NCBI GenBank assembly: GCA_963739345.1 | Contig: CAVUAA010000001.1 | Location: 1,054,001 to 1,118,000 of the forward strand | Origin: CAVUAA01 sp963739345 | Lineage (GTDB): Bacteria; Chlamydiota; Chlamydiia; Chlamydiales; JAFEGQ01 | Reading direction: 5' to 3' | DNA length: 64,000 nt | Notes under the pieces: model-generated | The model's database searches: none | What the model was told of the DNA's origin: nothing | Seen by the model: the letters and a program-made list of their open reading frames with translations, nothing else | Position numbers and translations under genes: made by a program | Shown: piece by piece, positions 52,083-60,314 of the stretch | Numbering within the stretch: the first letter of the stretch is position 1 | Layout: every line of letters starts with the position of its first letter

Positions 52083-53424
52083 AATCAACCCTACCCACCT
52101 AGCCAAGCTCAATCTCCCCGTCCCCCGCTACACCAGCTACCCCACCGCGCCCGAGTGGGGCCCCGTTGATCCCGGCACCTACCAAAAACACCTCCACAAG
52201 ACCCGCGGCCCCCTCTCCCTCTACATCCACATCCCCTTCTGCCACTCCATGTGCCTCTACTGCGCCTGCTCAGTAGTCCTCAGCCGGAACGCCGAAAACG
52301 AAAAGCGCTACGTCAACTATCTCCTACGCGAAATCGACCTCGTTACCTCCCACCTTCCCGAAAAGACCGCTGTCCACCATCTCCACTTTGGAGGTGGCAC
52401 CCCTACCAAGCTCTCTGAGCCTCAGCTCGCTCGCATCGTCGACCACCTCTCCAAACGGTTTGCACTCGATTTCACCAAAGAGATCGCCATGGAGATCGAT
52501 CCCCGCACCGTCGTCGCCGATGACGGCGCCAAGCTTCGCCACCTCCGCGCTCTTGGCTTCAATCGCGTTTCCTTTGGGGTTCAAGACACCAATCCCAAAG
52601 TGCAAGAGGCGGTCAAGCGACGGCAATCCCTCGAGATGACCCGTAGCACCTTTCTCCTCGCCCGCCAGCTCGGCTTCGAAGAGATCAACATGGACCTCAT
52701 CTACGGCCTTCCCCACCAAACATGCGACACCTTCCGTAAAACCATCGACGACATCCTCGAGCTTGGCCCCAACCGGGTCGCCATGTACTCCTACGCAAAA
52801 GTGCCCTGGCTTAAACCTCACCAAAAAGCGATGAAGGACGAGTGGCTCCCCTCCACCGACGAGAAGTTCCGCATCTACGTCCAAGCACGCCAGCAGTTCC
52901 TCGACGCCGGCTACATCGCCATCGGGATGGACCACTTTGCACGTGAAGAGGACTCCATGGCCAAAGCATTCCGCGCCAAAGAGCTGCAGCGGAACTTCCA
53001 AGGCTATTCTCTCAAACTGGCCGACCACCAACTAGGCCTCGGCATGACCTCCACCGGCTACGTCTCAGACGGATATTTCCAAAACCTCAAAACCATCGAC
53101 TCCTACTATGGTGCCATTGATGCGGGTGTCCTCCCCATCCTTCGCGGCAAAGTGATGACAGAAGATGATCGCATCCGCAAATGGACCATCCACCGACTTA
53201 TGTGCGACTTCGAGCTCGACAAATCTCACTTCGCCCGCCAGTTCAACCGTGACTTCGACACCTATTTTTCCCCCGTAATGGAGGCGATCCGCGCAAGCGA
53301 CCTCATCGAAGATGGCCCCGTCCTCCGCCCCACCCTCTACGGCTCCCTCTTCATCCGCAACATCGCCTCCCTCTTCGACGCCTATCTCAAACCGACCGAA
53401 ACCCAGTTCTCCAAAGCTGTCTAA
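52075..53424 (+). CDS. hemN: Oxygen-independent coproporphyrinogen III oxidase
   Basis: A radical-SAM enzyme that decarboxylates coproporphyrinogen III without oxygen. The 449 residues have the N-terminal LPVPRYTSYPTAPEW, the cluster motif HIPFCHSMCLYCACS (Cys-x3-Cys-x2-Cys, followed by the extra Cys typical of HemN) near 57-71, and LHFGGGTPTKLSEPQL near 104-119. It is the second gene of the hem run. Its last 38 bp overlap the convergent DUF4143 ATPase gene. Confidence 0.96.
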   Translation: MNEINPTHLAKLNLPVPRYTSYPTAPEWGPVDPGTYQKHLHKTRGPLSLYIHIPFCHSMCLYCACSVVLSRNAENEKRYVNYLLREIDLVTSHLPEKTAVHHLHFGGGTPTKLSEPQLARIVDHLSKRFALDFTKEIAMEIDPRTVVADDGAKLRHLRALGFNRVSFGVQDTNPKVQEAVKRRQSLEMTRSTFLLARQLGFEEINMDLIYGLPHQTCDTFRKTIDDILELGPNRVAMYSYAKVPWLKPHQKAMKDEWLPSTDEKFRIYVQARQQFLDAGYIAIGMDHFAREEDSMAKAFRAKELQRNFQGYSLKLADHQLGLGMTSTGYVSDGYFQNLKTIDSYYGAIDAGVLPILRGKVMTEDDRIRKWTIHRLMCDFELDKSHFARQFNRDFDTYFSPVMEAIRASDLIEDGPVLRPTLYGSLFIRNIASLFDAYLKPTETQFSKAV

Positions 53425-54553
53425 AACCGCTCAAGCCACACGCCGTGATCCCCTCCTGTAGAGGAAACGATTGATCGCCCGGAAAGATCACCGTGAGATG
53501 ATCGAGCTTGAGATCTTCTCGAGCCACATGCATTGAGCGAGTGGTCTTTGGACGATCTGTGTACTTGAACTCGAACCCAAATCGCTTCCCATCTTGGATA
53601 ATCAGCAGGTCCAATTCGGCTCCAGCCTGAGTGCGCCAGAAATAGCACTCTTCTGCAGAGGCCCCCATCTGCCGAATCACCTCCTCCAACGCAAAACCCT
53701 CCCAGTAGGAGCCTAACTGCGGATAGGTGTGAAGATCAGCAGCTGTCCTAATGCCCACAAGCGCATGTAAGATTCCACTATCGCGAAAATAAATTTTCGG
53801 CGACTTCACCTGCCGCTTCCCCAAGTTTTCAAACCAAGGCTGGAGCACTCGAATCATGAACGTCCCCGCCAAGATATCTAGGTACTTTCGGACCGTGTGA
53901 TCAGAGACCTCCAGCGATTTTCCCAACTGACTCCCGTTGAACAGATTTCCGTGATAGTGGACTAGCATTAACCAAAAGCGACGCATCTGCTGCGGGGGGA
54001 TGTTGAATCCCAAGCTAGGAATATCACGCTCTAAGAATGTGGTGATGAAAGACTGACGCCATAAAAAGCTCTCCTGTTCATCATCAGCCAAGAAGGAGCG
54101 GGGAAAGCCGCCCCGAAGCCATAGGCGATCGACATCCTCCGTTTCAAGAAGCGAAAATGGCATGAGCTCTATGTATCCGATGCGACCCGCCAGAGTTTCG
54201 GACGATTGCCGAATCAAATCGCGCGACGCACTCCCTAACACCAAAAACTTGCGCCCCTCCTTCTTCTGATCGACCAACACGCGCAAGATGGGAAAAAGCT
54301 CTGGGCGCAGCTGAACTTCATCAATCACGATCAACGTCTCAGCCGATTGAGACAGGGCGAGCATCGGATTCTCCAACCGGGCGAGATCCAGGGGGTTTTC
54401 TAAATCAAAAAAGGGAATCGTTCCCTCATTGGCAGCCTCCACATACATCTTCGCCAAGGTCGTTTTACCCACCTGACGAGGGCCTAAAAGGGCACACACA
54501 GGGTGCACTTTTAGCTGTAGCTCAATGTCCTTCAGATACTTAGGTCTATGCAC
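53387..54553 (-). CDS. AAA-type ATPase with DUF4143 domain
   Basis: A 388-residue protein of the widespread AAA_14/DUF4143 group: Walker A LLGPRQVGKTTLAKMY near 20-35, Walker B TLIVIDEVQLRPELF near 82-96, sensor region FLVLGSASRDLI, and the C-terminal DUF4143 part with a nuclease-like YFWRTQAGAELDLLI and FGFEFKY (D and ExK pattern). Its cellular role is not established. GTG 54553 is chosen because AAGGA lies 7 bp before it and the longer frame upstream has no similarity. It separates hemN from hemG, which adjoin in Chlamydia, so it is an insertion. Confidence 0.88.
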   Translation of the reverse strand: MHRPKYLKDIELQLKVHPVCALLGPRQVGKTTLAKMYVEAANEGTIPFFDLENPLDLARLENPMLALSQSAETLIVIDEVQLRPELFPILRVLVDQKKEGRKFLVLGSASRDLIRQSSETLAGRIGYIELMPFSLLETEDVDRLWLRGGFPRSFLADDEQESFLWRQSFITTFLERDIPSLGFNIPPQQMRRFWLMLVHYHGNLFNGSQLGKSLEVSDHTVRKYLDILAGTFMIRVLQPWFENLGKRQVKSPKIYFRDSGILHALVGIRTAADLHTYPQLGSYWEGFALEEVIRQMGASAEECYFWRTQAGAELDLLIIQDGKRFGFEFKYTDRPKTTRSMHVAREDLKLDHLTVIFPGDQSFPLQEGITACGLSGFRQLWRTGFRSV

Positions 54554-54557
54554 TTTA

Positions 54558-54602
54558 TATTCCTTGTAAATTCGTACTCCAACTTCGATTTTACAAGGAA
54601 TA
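54558..54602. promoter_or_regulatory. Inverted repeat covering the ATPase ribosome binding site
   Basis: Perfect 13-bp arms TATTCCTTGTAAA (54558-54570) and TTTACAAGGAATA (54590-54602) are 19 bp apart. On the minus strand one arm contains the AAGGA ribosome binding site of the ATPase gene. The repeat could be a repressor operator between two divergent genes, or an mRNA hairpin that hides the site. Confidence 0.6.
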
Positions 54603-54660
54603 CCACTCAATGTCAATGGACCTGACGAAAAACCATGCAATGAGTATATTCTGCAGTTTA

Positions 54661-55881
54661 ATGAGTACTGCATCAAAAAAAATTGCCATTCTTGGCGCCG
54701 GCATCTCCGGCCTCTCCCTCGCCTACTTCCTCGAACGAGAGCAACCGGACGCTGAAATCGTCATCTATGAGAAGAGCGATCGGGTAGGCGGCTGGATCCG
54801 CTCAGATAGAATCGACGGACATCTGCTAGAACGAGGACCCCGCAGTATCCGCACCGGTGGCCTTGGACAAAAGACGCTCGCCCTCGTCAAGGAGCTTGGA
54901 CTTGAAAGCGAGATGGTTCTCCCTTCCAAGGCGGCCGGACGGCGCTTTCTCTGGAATGAAGGGAAGCTGCAAAAGGTCCCCAGCGGCAGACTCCTCCGTG
55001 GCATTTGGCGCGATATTCTCCGAGAATGGCGGGTGCCGCCAGGTCGAGCCGAAGACGAAACGATTCACGCCTTCTTCTCCCGCCGTTTCGGTGAGAGGTT
55101 CACCGAAAGACTAGTCGACCCAATGATCGCAGGCATCTTCGCCGGCAACCCCCGCACCCTCTCAATTCGCTCCTGCCTTCCGCGCGTTTTTGAGATGGAA
55201 CAGGCAAGCGGATCGCTCGTCCGAGGCTTTCTCCGACGGAAGCGGCACCCTTTTGAGATGTACTCATTTCAAAATGGGATGGAAACCCTCCCCAGAACTC
55301 TCGCTGAAAAGATCCGCTCGCCCATCCACTTCAATACACCCATCGAGAGTGGCGATCAGATCGATGCCGACCTCATCTACTCCACCCTTCCCGCTCACGC
55401 CGTCGGCAAAGTCTTCCCCGAACTACACGCAAAATTGGAGAAGATCCCCTTCGCTTCCCTCGCAGTCGTCGGCCTCGTCTACGACCGACCGGTTCTCAAA
55501 CAGCGAGGCTTCGGCTACCTCATCCCCTCCAAAGAGAATCAGCAGATTTTGGGATGTGTCTTCGACTCTTGTGTCTTTCCACAGCAAAACAGCGGCAACG
55601 AGACCCGCCTAAGTGTGATGATGCATGGCGTCGAAAAACCGGATGACACGCTTATCGATCTCGCAAAAAAGAACATCGCCCGTCATTTGGGAATCACAGA
55701 AACGCCTGTGGTCGCCTCGGTGAAACGGGCCGAACAGGCGATCCCCCAATATCCCCTTGGTCACCACCGGCTGGTCGCCGAATTAGATGAACATCCCCGC
55801 CTCAAACTGCTGGGCATCAGCTTCCGCGGCGTCTCCCTCAACGACTGCATCCATGCAGCACGCATTGCTGCTCAAAGTTAG
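54661..55881 (+). CDS. hemG: Protoporphyrinogen oxidase (HemG/HemY type)
   Basis: An FAD enzyme that oxidises protoporphyrinogen IX to protoporphyrin IX. The N-terminal FAD fold KKIAILGAGISGLSLAYFLE is followed by IVIYEKSDRVGGWIRSDR and the substrate domain; the C-terminal part has HPRLKLLGISFRGVSLNDCI, the second FAD contact of HemY-like enzymes. ATG 54661 places the dinucleotide fold at the very N terminus; 54640 and 54610 are alternatives. The promoter is probably in the inverted-repeat region upstream. The 3' end overlaps a convergent gene by 99 bp. Confidence 0.94.
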   Translation: MSTASKKIAILGAGISGLSLAYFLEREQPDAEIVIYEKSDRVGGWIRSDRIDGHLLERGPRSIRTGGLGQKTLALVKELGLESEMVLPSKAAGRRFLWNEGKLQKVPSGRLLRGIWRDILREWRVPPGRAEDETIHAFFSRRFGERFTERLVDPMIAGIFAGNPRTLSIRSCLPRVFEMEQASGSLVRGFLRRKRHPFEMYSFQNGMETLPRTLAEKIRSPIHFNTPIESGDQIDADLIYSTLPAHAVGKVFPELHAKLEKIPFASLAVVGLVYDRPVLKQRGFGYLIPSKENQQILGCVFDSCVFPQQNSGNETRLSVMMHGVEKPDDTLIDLAKKNIARHLGITETPVVASVKRAEQAIPQYPLGHHRLVAELDEHPRLKLLGISFRGVSLNDCIHAARIAAQS

Positions 55882-56529
55882 ACTCATCACTAAGGTGATC
55901 CCCTCCCCAGTCAATTCCTCTCGGTGAATCTCTTGGTGGTGGCAGATCAGCGGGTTGTTGAAGACCCAAGTAGTCTCCTCTCCGTCATCCCCTCGCATGA
56001 CGAGCAAATCACCCTCTCGAACAACGTCGCTGCTCATGAACTCATATTCCCCATCGAACAGGAGCTCTGGAATGATAGTTGCCACCAAACCGCGGACGAT
56101 CGGCCACGCAGCAAATCGCTCAGACACCTCGCACCCATCGCACAGCTCAGGATCATTGTACTCGTCAAGTTGGTAGAAAATGGGCTCCTCGAGAGCCTCT
56201 TGAAGGCTACGCATGTAGACCTGATCGGTCGGTTTTTCCCCTTCAACTGCGGTATCAAACTTACCCCGCAAAGTCATGTGTGGGCCGTACGACTCACAGT
56301 CCCCTTCCGCCAAAATCCGATGGATTTGCACCGCAAACCGACGATCGCCTACGTAGCGGACCGTCGCGTCGACAGCAAACAATACCTCACCTTTCTCCTC
56401 TCCGTGCTGAGTGATCTCTGTCTTAATCTGCACCGACCGCACAACGGTAGCGCCCATCTCATAGGACGGTTTAGAGTTGGCAAAGAGAAGTGTGGGAAGT
56501 AGAAAAGAAAAAAGGGCGATGCGTTTCAT
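55783..56529 (-). CDS. Hypothetical exported protein
   Basis: A 248-residue protein with a signal peptide (MKRIALFSFLLPTLLFANS) and no recognised domain. The mature part is acidic and rich in short beta-like segments (VLFAVDATVRYVGDRRFAVQ), with Cys pairs in DPELCDGCEVSE and near the C terminus (NACCMDAV). It would be periplasmic or surface-exposed. Its last 33 codons are antisense to hemG, suggesting a C-terminal extension after loss of an earlier stop. It lies 7 bp after the 2OG-oxygenase-like gene and is probably cotranscribed with it. Confidence 0.75.
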   Translation of the reverse strand: MKRIALFSFLLPTLLFANSKPSYEMGATVVRSVQIKTEITQHGEEKGEVLFAVDATVRYVGDRRFAVQIHRILAEGDCESYGPHMTLRGKFDTAVEGEKPTDQVYMRSLQEALEEPIFYQLDEYNDPELCDGCEVSERFAAWPIVRGLVATIIPELLFDGEYEFMSSDVVREGDLLVMRGDDGEETTWVFNNPLICHHQEIHREELTGEGITLVMSLTLSSNACCMDAVVEGDAAEADAQQFEAGMFI

Positions 56530-56536
56530 GCGATGC

Positions 56537-56998
56537 TCAGCGTGTTAGGGTTGGATGGGTCTCCTCGCGAAGCCGGTCGCCAAACCCAAACCCCTTTTTC
56601 TTCAAGGCATGGGTGTCTGGATCGTGTTCATTGAACACATAGACCGCTCGCGGCCCCGCATAGGCGATAAGAAGATAGTCCCTGTCGCCCTCTTCTGCCA
56701 ATGAAAAAGTGTGTTCCGCTGAAAAGAAAATTGCGCCACCGGTCGGCTTAATGATCGCCCCCGCCACAATCCCCTGCACGCTCCCCATCTCTTTAAGATT
56801 GAGCTCCCCCGTCGACACCCTCTTCACCCAACCAAGCCTCAACGGGTGGATCCCCGTCAGCTCAGCCGCCACCTCCGCGAGAGGGCGCCGCCTGGCCACC
56901 TGTTCATCGGTCAGTTCAGGAGGAACCACCTCGTCAAACTCGACATAGCCATGTTTGACAAAATGATCCCGTTGGTCGGCGGTGAGGGCAAATCGCAT
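56537..56998 (-). CDS. Chlamydial 2OG-oxygenase-like protein (CT296-like)
   Basis: A 153-residue protein beginning with the helix typical of phytanoyl-CoA dioxygenase-like enzymes (LTADQRDHFVKHGYVEFDEV) and continuing with a compact beta-rich domain (GGAIFFSAEHTFSL). In C. trachomatis the gene beside rnc is CT296, whose structure is known to resemble 2-oxoglutarate/Fe(II) oxygenases without a complete metal site. The position next to rnc here supports homology. A classical HxD...H triad is not obvious, so enzymatic activity is doubtful. Confidence 0.75.
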   Translation of the reverse strand: MRFALTADQRDHFVKHGYVEFDEVVPPELTDEQVARRRPLAEVAAELTGIHPLRLGWVKRVSTGELNLKEMGSVQGIVAGAIIKPTGGAIFFSAEHTFSLAEEGDRDYLLIAYAGPRAVYVFNEHDPDTHALKKKGFGFGDRLREETHPTLTR

Positions 56999-57050
56999 GC
57001 CAATAAGTGTACGTCTATCTTGGGCAAAATGCTAGTGAAGAGTAGACTGC

Positions 57051-57767
57051 ATGGACATGAACGAGCTGCAAAAATTTCTAGAACAGATCCCTCTCATTGA
57101 ATCAAAATTGGGATATACGTTCCAAGACCGAGAGCTCCTCACCCTCGCCTTCGTCCACCGGAGCTTCATCAATGAGAACCGGGAGCTGATCGCCTCTCAC
57201 AATGAAAGACTTGAGTTCTTGGGCGACGCCGTCCTCGGCGTTTTGGTCGCCGAGCACCTCTATCGAGACCTGCCGGAGACCCCCGAAGGGGAGCTCTCTC
57301 ACCTCCGCTCCCGCCTCGTTCAAGCGACCGCCTGCGCCGCCTACGTCGATAAGCTTAACATCGCCGAGCATCTGATGCTCGGCCGAGGTGAGCAACTCTC
57401 CACCGGCCGGGGGCGCGAATCGATCCACGCCGACCTCTTTGAGGCGGTCATCGGCGCCATCTTCATCGACGGAGGGATCACCGCCGCCCGCGCCTTTCTC
57501 TTCGGTAAGTTTCACGACGTCCTCAACCAGCTTCTCACCGAACCGGAACGGAACTGGAAAGCAGAACTGCAAGACTACGCCCAGCGGACCCACAAAGAGC
57601 CCCCCACCTACACAGTCCTCTCTGAGAGCGGCCCCGACCATGGCAAACAGTTTGTGGTTGGCGTCGCAATCAAGGGAGAGGAGATTGGGACCGGCGAGGG
57701 TGCGTCGAAAAAGCAAGCGCAACAGGCAGCTGCTGAGGCGGCGCTGAAAAAACAAGAAGAGAGCTGA
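57051..57767 (+). CDS. rnc: Ribonuclease III
   Basis: A double-strand-specific endoribonuclease for rRNA and mRNA processing. The 238 residues show the signature HNERLEFLGDAVLGVLVAEH near 45-64, the second acidic site DLFEAVIGAIFIDGG near 128 and a C-terminal dsRNA-binding domain (DYAQRTHKEPPTYTVLSESG, then GEGASKKQAQQAAAEAALKK). The radA ATG overlaps its stop by one base, as expected for a tight operon. Confidence 0.96.
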   Translation: MDMNELQKFLEQIPLIESKLGYTFQDRELLTLAFVHRSFINENRELIASHNERLEFLGDAVLGVLVAEHLYRDLPETPEGELSHLRSRLVQATACAAYVDKLNIAEHLMLGRGEQLSTGRGRESIHADLFEAVIGAIFIDGGITAARAFLFGKFHDVLNQLLTEPERNWKAELQDYAQRTHKEPPTYTVLSESGPDHGKQFVVGVAIKGEEIGTGEGASKKQAQQAAAEAALKKQEES

Positions 57768-59128
57768 TGGCGACCAAGACCCGCTCCGCCTGGTTTTGCT
57801 CTGAGTGTAGCCACAAGCAGGCCAAGTGGGCAGGACAGTGTCCCCAGTGTGAGAGCTGGAACACGCTATTAGAAGAAGTGGAGGCGCCCGTCGCTCGACG
57901 CTTCCAGTCGCAACAACTCAAAGGGTCCCGACCCGTCCGCCTCACCGAAGTGGGCCTCACAGAAGCCCCCCGCCACAAGACCGGCATGACAGAAGTTGAC
58001 CGCCTCTTTGGGGGTGGTCCCGTCGTCGGCTCTCTCGCCCTCGTCGGTGGCGAGCCTGGCATTGGCAAGTCCACCCTCCTCCTCCAGATCGCCGCCGCCC
58101 TCTGCAACACCGGCCTTACCGTCCTCTATGTCTGTGCCGAAGAGTCGGTGCAACAGACAATGTCTCGCGCCAAACGGCTTGGCATCGCAACGGACAACCT
58201 CCTCCTCCTCAGCGAGACCCACTTCTCGCAGATCAAAAACCAGATCGACGCCGTCGCCCCCGACGCCATTATCGTCGACTCCATCCAACTCATCTACAAA
58301 GAAGAGATCAGCTCCTCCCCCGGCTCAGTCTCACAGGTGCGGGAGAATGCCACCGAGTTCATGCACATCGCCAAAGGGCACGGCATCACCACCTTCCTCG
58401 TCGGCCACGTCACCAAATCAGGCGAGATCGCCGGCCCCCGCATCCTCGAGCATCTCGTCGACACCGTCCTCTACTTCGAGGGAGACAAGCAGGCAAACTT
58501 TCGGATGATGCGGGTGATCAAGAACCGGTTTGGCGCCTGCGACGAGATCGCCGTCTTCCAAATGACCAGCCGCGGCCTCATTGAAATCCCCAATCCCTCT
58601 GAGATCTTCCTCGAAGAAAGGCAACAACAAGTGGCCGGCTCGGTCATCGTCCCCACCCTCGAAGGCTCCCGCCCCTTCCTCCTCGAAGTGCAAGCGCTCG
58701 TCACCCCCTCGCCCCACCACAACCCCTCCCGCAAGAGCACCGGCGTCGACTCCAACCGGCTCGCCCTCCTCCTCGCCGTCCTTGAAAAAAAGCTCAAGTA
58801 CCAACTCCACACCTCCGACGTCTTCGTCTCCGTCGCCGGCGGCATGCGGATCACCGAGCCCTCCGTCGACCTCGGCATCCTCCTCGCCATCGCCTCCTCC
58901 TTCTGCAACGTCTTCGTCGACCCCGACACCATTGTCATGGGCGAAGTGGGCCTTGGCGGCGAGATCCGCGGCATCCCCCGCATTGAGGCGCGCATCAAAG
59001 AGGCTGCCCGCATGGGCTTCAAACGGGCCCTTCTTCCCCGCCGTAACATCAAAGGGCTCCGCACCGACATCCAACTCATCCCCGTAGACCTCGTTGAGGA
59101 GGCCATCGATGCACTCATCACCGGTTAG
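57767..59128 (+). CDS. radA: DNA repair protein RadA (Sms)
   Basis: A RecA-related helicase acting in recombination. The 453 residues have the N-terminal zinc finger FCSECSHKQAKWAGQCPQCE (C-x2-C...C-x2-C), Walker A GGEPGIGKSTLLLQIA near 93-108, the RadA-specific KNRFG motif (VIKNRFGACDEIAVF near 253) and a C-terminal Lon-like domain (SVAGGMRITEPSVDLGILLA). It continues the rnc operon; hemC starts within its last 20 bp. Confidence 0.97.
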   Translation: MATKTRSAWFCSECSHKQAKWAGQCPQCESWNTLLEEVEAPVARRFQSQQLKGSRPVRLTEVGLTEAPRHKTGMTEVDRLFGGGPVVGSLALVGGEPGIGKSTLLLQIAAALCNTGLTVLYVCAEESVQQTMSRAKRLGIATDNLLLLSETHFSQIKNQIDAVAPDAIIVDSIQLIYKEEISSSPGSVSQVRENATEFMHIAKGHGITTFLVGHVTKSGEIAGPRILEHLVDTVLYFEGDKQANFRMMRVIKNRFGACDEIAVFQMTSRGLIEIPNPSEIFLEERQQQVAGSVIVPTLEGSRPFLLEVQALVTPSPHHNPSRKSTGVDSNRLALLLAVLEKKLKYQLHTSDVFVSVAGGMRITEPSVDLGILLAIASSFCNVFVDPDTIVMGEVGLGGEIRGIPRIEARIKEAARMGFKRALLPRRNIKGLRTDIQLIPVDLVEEAIDALITG

Positions 59129-60314
59129 CATTGGCACCCGCTCCTCTCCGCTCGCCCGTGCGCAATTCCTAGAACTACAATTCCTCCTCCCCTTCCCCCT
59201 CACTCCCACCTATGTCACCACGCACGGTGATCGAGACCGAAAAACCTCACTCCGCACCCTCGACAAGTGTGACTTCTTCACCCGTGACATCGACCAGATG
59301 CAACTGCGAGGCGAATGCCGCCTCTCCCTTCACTCCGCCAAAGACCTCCCCGATCCCATCCCCACAGGGCTCCTCATCGCCGCCATCACCGAAGGGGTCG
59401 ACCGCTCCGACTCCCTCGTCCTCCGTGACGGCGAAACCCTCCGCCCCGGCATGAAAATCGGCTCCTCCTCCCCCCGCCGTGAGGAGGCCGCTCGCCAGCT
59501 CGAACCCAAGCTCTCTTTCATCGATATCCGAGGCGTCATTGAAGAGAGGCTCGACCGCCTCAAGAGCGACCTCGACGGCGTCATCATCGCCGAAGCGGCC
59601 CTCATCCGTCTTGGCCTCACCCACCTCAACCGGCTCACCCTCCCCGGCGACACCACCCCCCTCCAGGGCCAACTGGCCATCCTTGCCCGCGCCGATGATC
59701 ACGAGATGCTCGCGCATCTTAGCTATCTAGACACCCGCGATATCCACCGCACCCTCAACCTCGGCCTCGATCCCCGCCCCAATACCATCCACTACCCCAT
59801 CATCCACACCACGCCGCGCCAGGTCGAGATCCCCCCCTACACCCACCTCATCTTCACCTCCAAAACCGCCGTCCACTACTTCCCCCAACAACCCACCGGC
59901 ACCATCATCGCCGTTGGCCAAGCCACCGCCGCCGCCTGCAACGCCACCCACGTCGCCCAAAACGAATGTGCTGAAGGGATCATCGATATCCTCGAAACTC
60001 TCGACCTAAGAGAGGCCCACGTCCTCTGGCCTCACTCCGCTCTCTCGCGACCGCTTATCACTGACTATCTAACAAAAAAGGGCATCCGATTCGACGCCCC
60101 CATCCTCTACGACACCTATCCCCACCGCCCCTACGCACCGCCACCACTCGCCCCCTTCAACGAGATCCTCTTCACCAGCCCTTCGACTGTTTCCGCCTTC
60201 GAGAAGCTATTCGGTCTCCTCCCCGACCACTGCCGACTGACGCCAATTGGAGACCAAACGGCTGCCGCGCTGGGCGAGGCCCATGGCCGTGTCGCAGAGC
60301 GTGTGAACACATGA
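59109..60314 (+). CDS. hemC: HemC-HemD fusion (hydroxymethylbilane synthase / uroporphyrinogen-III synthase)
   Basis: The N-terminal 215 residues are HMBS domains 1 and 2: SIGTRSSPLARAQFLELQFL, TTHGDRD, LSLHSAKDLPDPIPTGLL (with the catalytic-type Asp) and KIGSSSPRREEAARQL. Domain 3 with the cofactor-binding Cys (GGC motif) is missing, as the short Chlamydia HemC also suggests. The remaining 185 residues look like uroporphyrinogen-III synthase (HLIFTSKTAVHYFPQQ, AVGQATAAACNATHVAQN, FNEILFTSPSTVSAFEKLFG, LTPIGDQTAAALGEAHG). The fusion would carry out two successive heme steps. Start ATG 59109 overlaps radA. The 3' end overlaps a convergent gene by 108 bp. Confidence 0.85.
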   Translation: MHSSPVSIGTRSSPLARAQFLELQFLLPFPLTPTYVTTHGDRDRKTSLRTLDKCDFFTRDIDQMQLRGECRLSLHSAKDLPDPIPTGLLIAAITEGVDRSDSLVLRDGETLRPGMKIGSSSPRREEAARQLEPKLSFIDIRGVIEERLDRLKSDLDGVIIAEAALIRLGLTHLNRLTLPGDTTPLQGQLAILARADDHEMLAHLSYLDTRDIHRTLNLGLDPRPNTIHYPIIHTTPRQVEIPPYTHLIFTSKTAVHYFPQQPTGTIIAVGQATAAACNATHVAQNECAEGIIDILETLDLREAHVLWPHSALSRPLITDYLTKKGIRFDAPILYDTYPHRPYAPPPLAPFNEILFTSPSTVSAFEKLFGLLPDHCRLTPIGDQTAAALGEAHGRVAERVNT

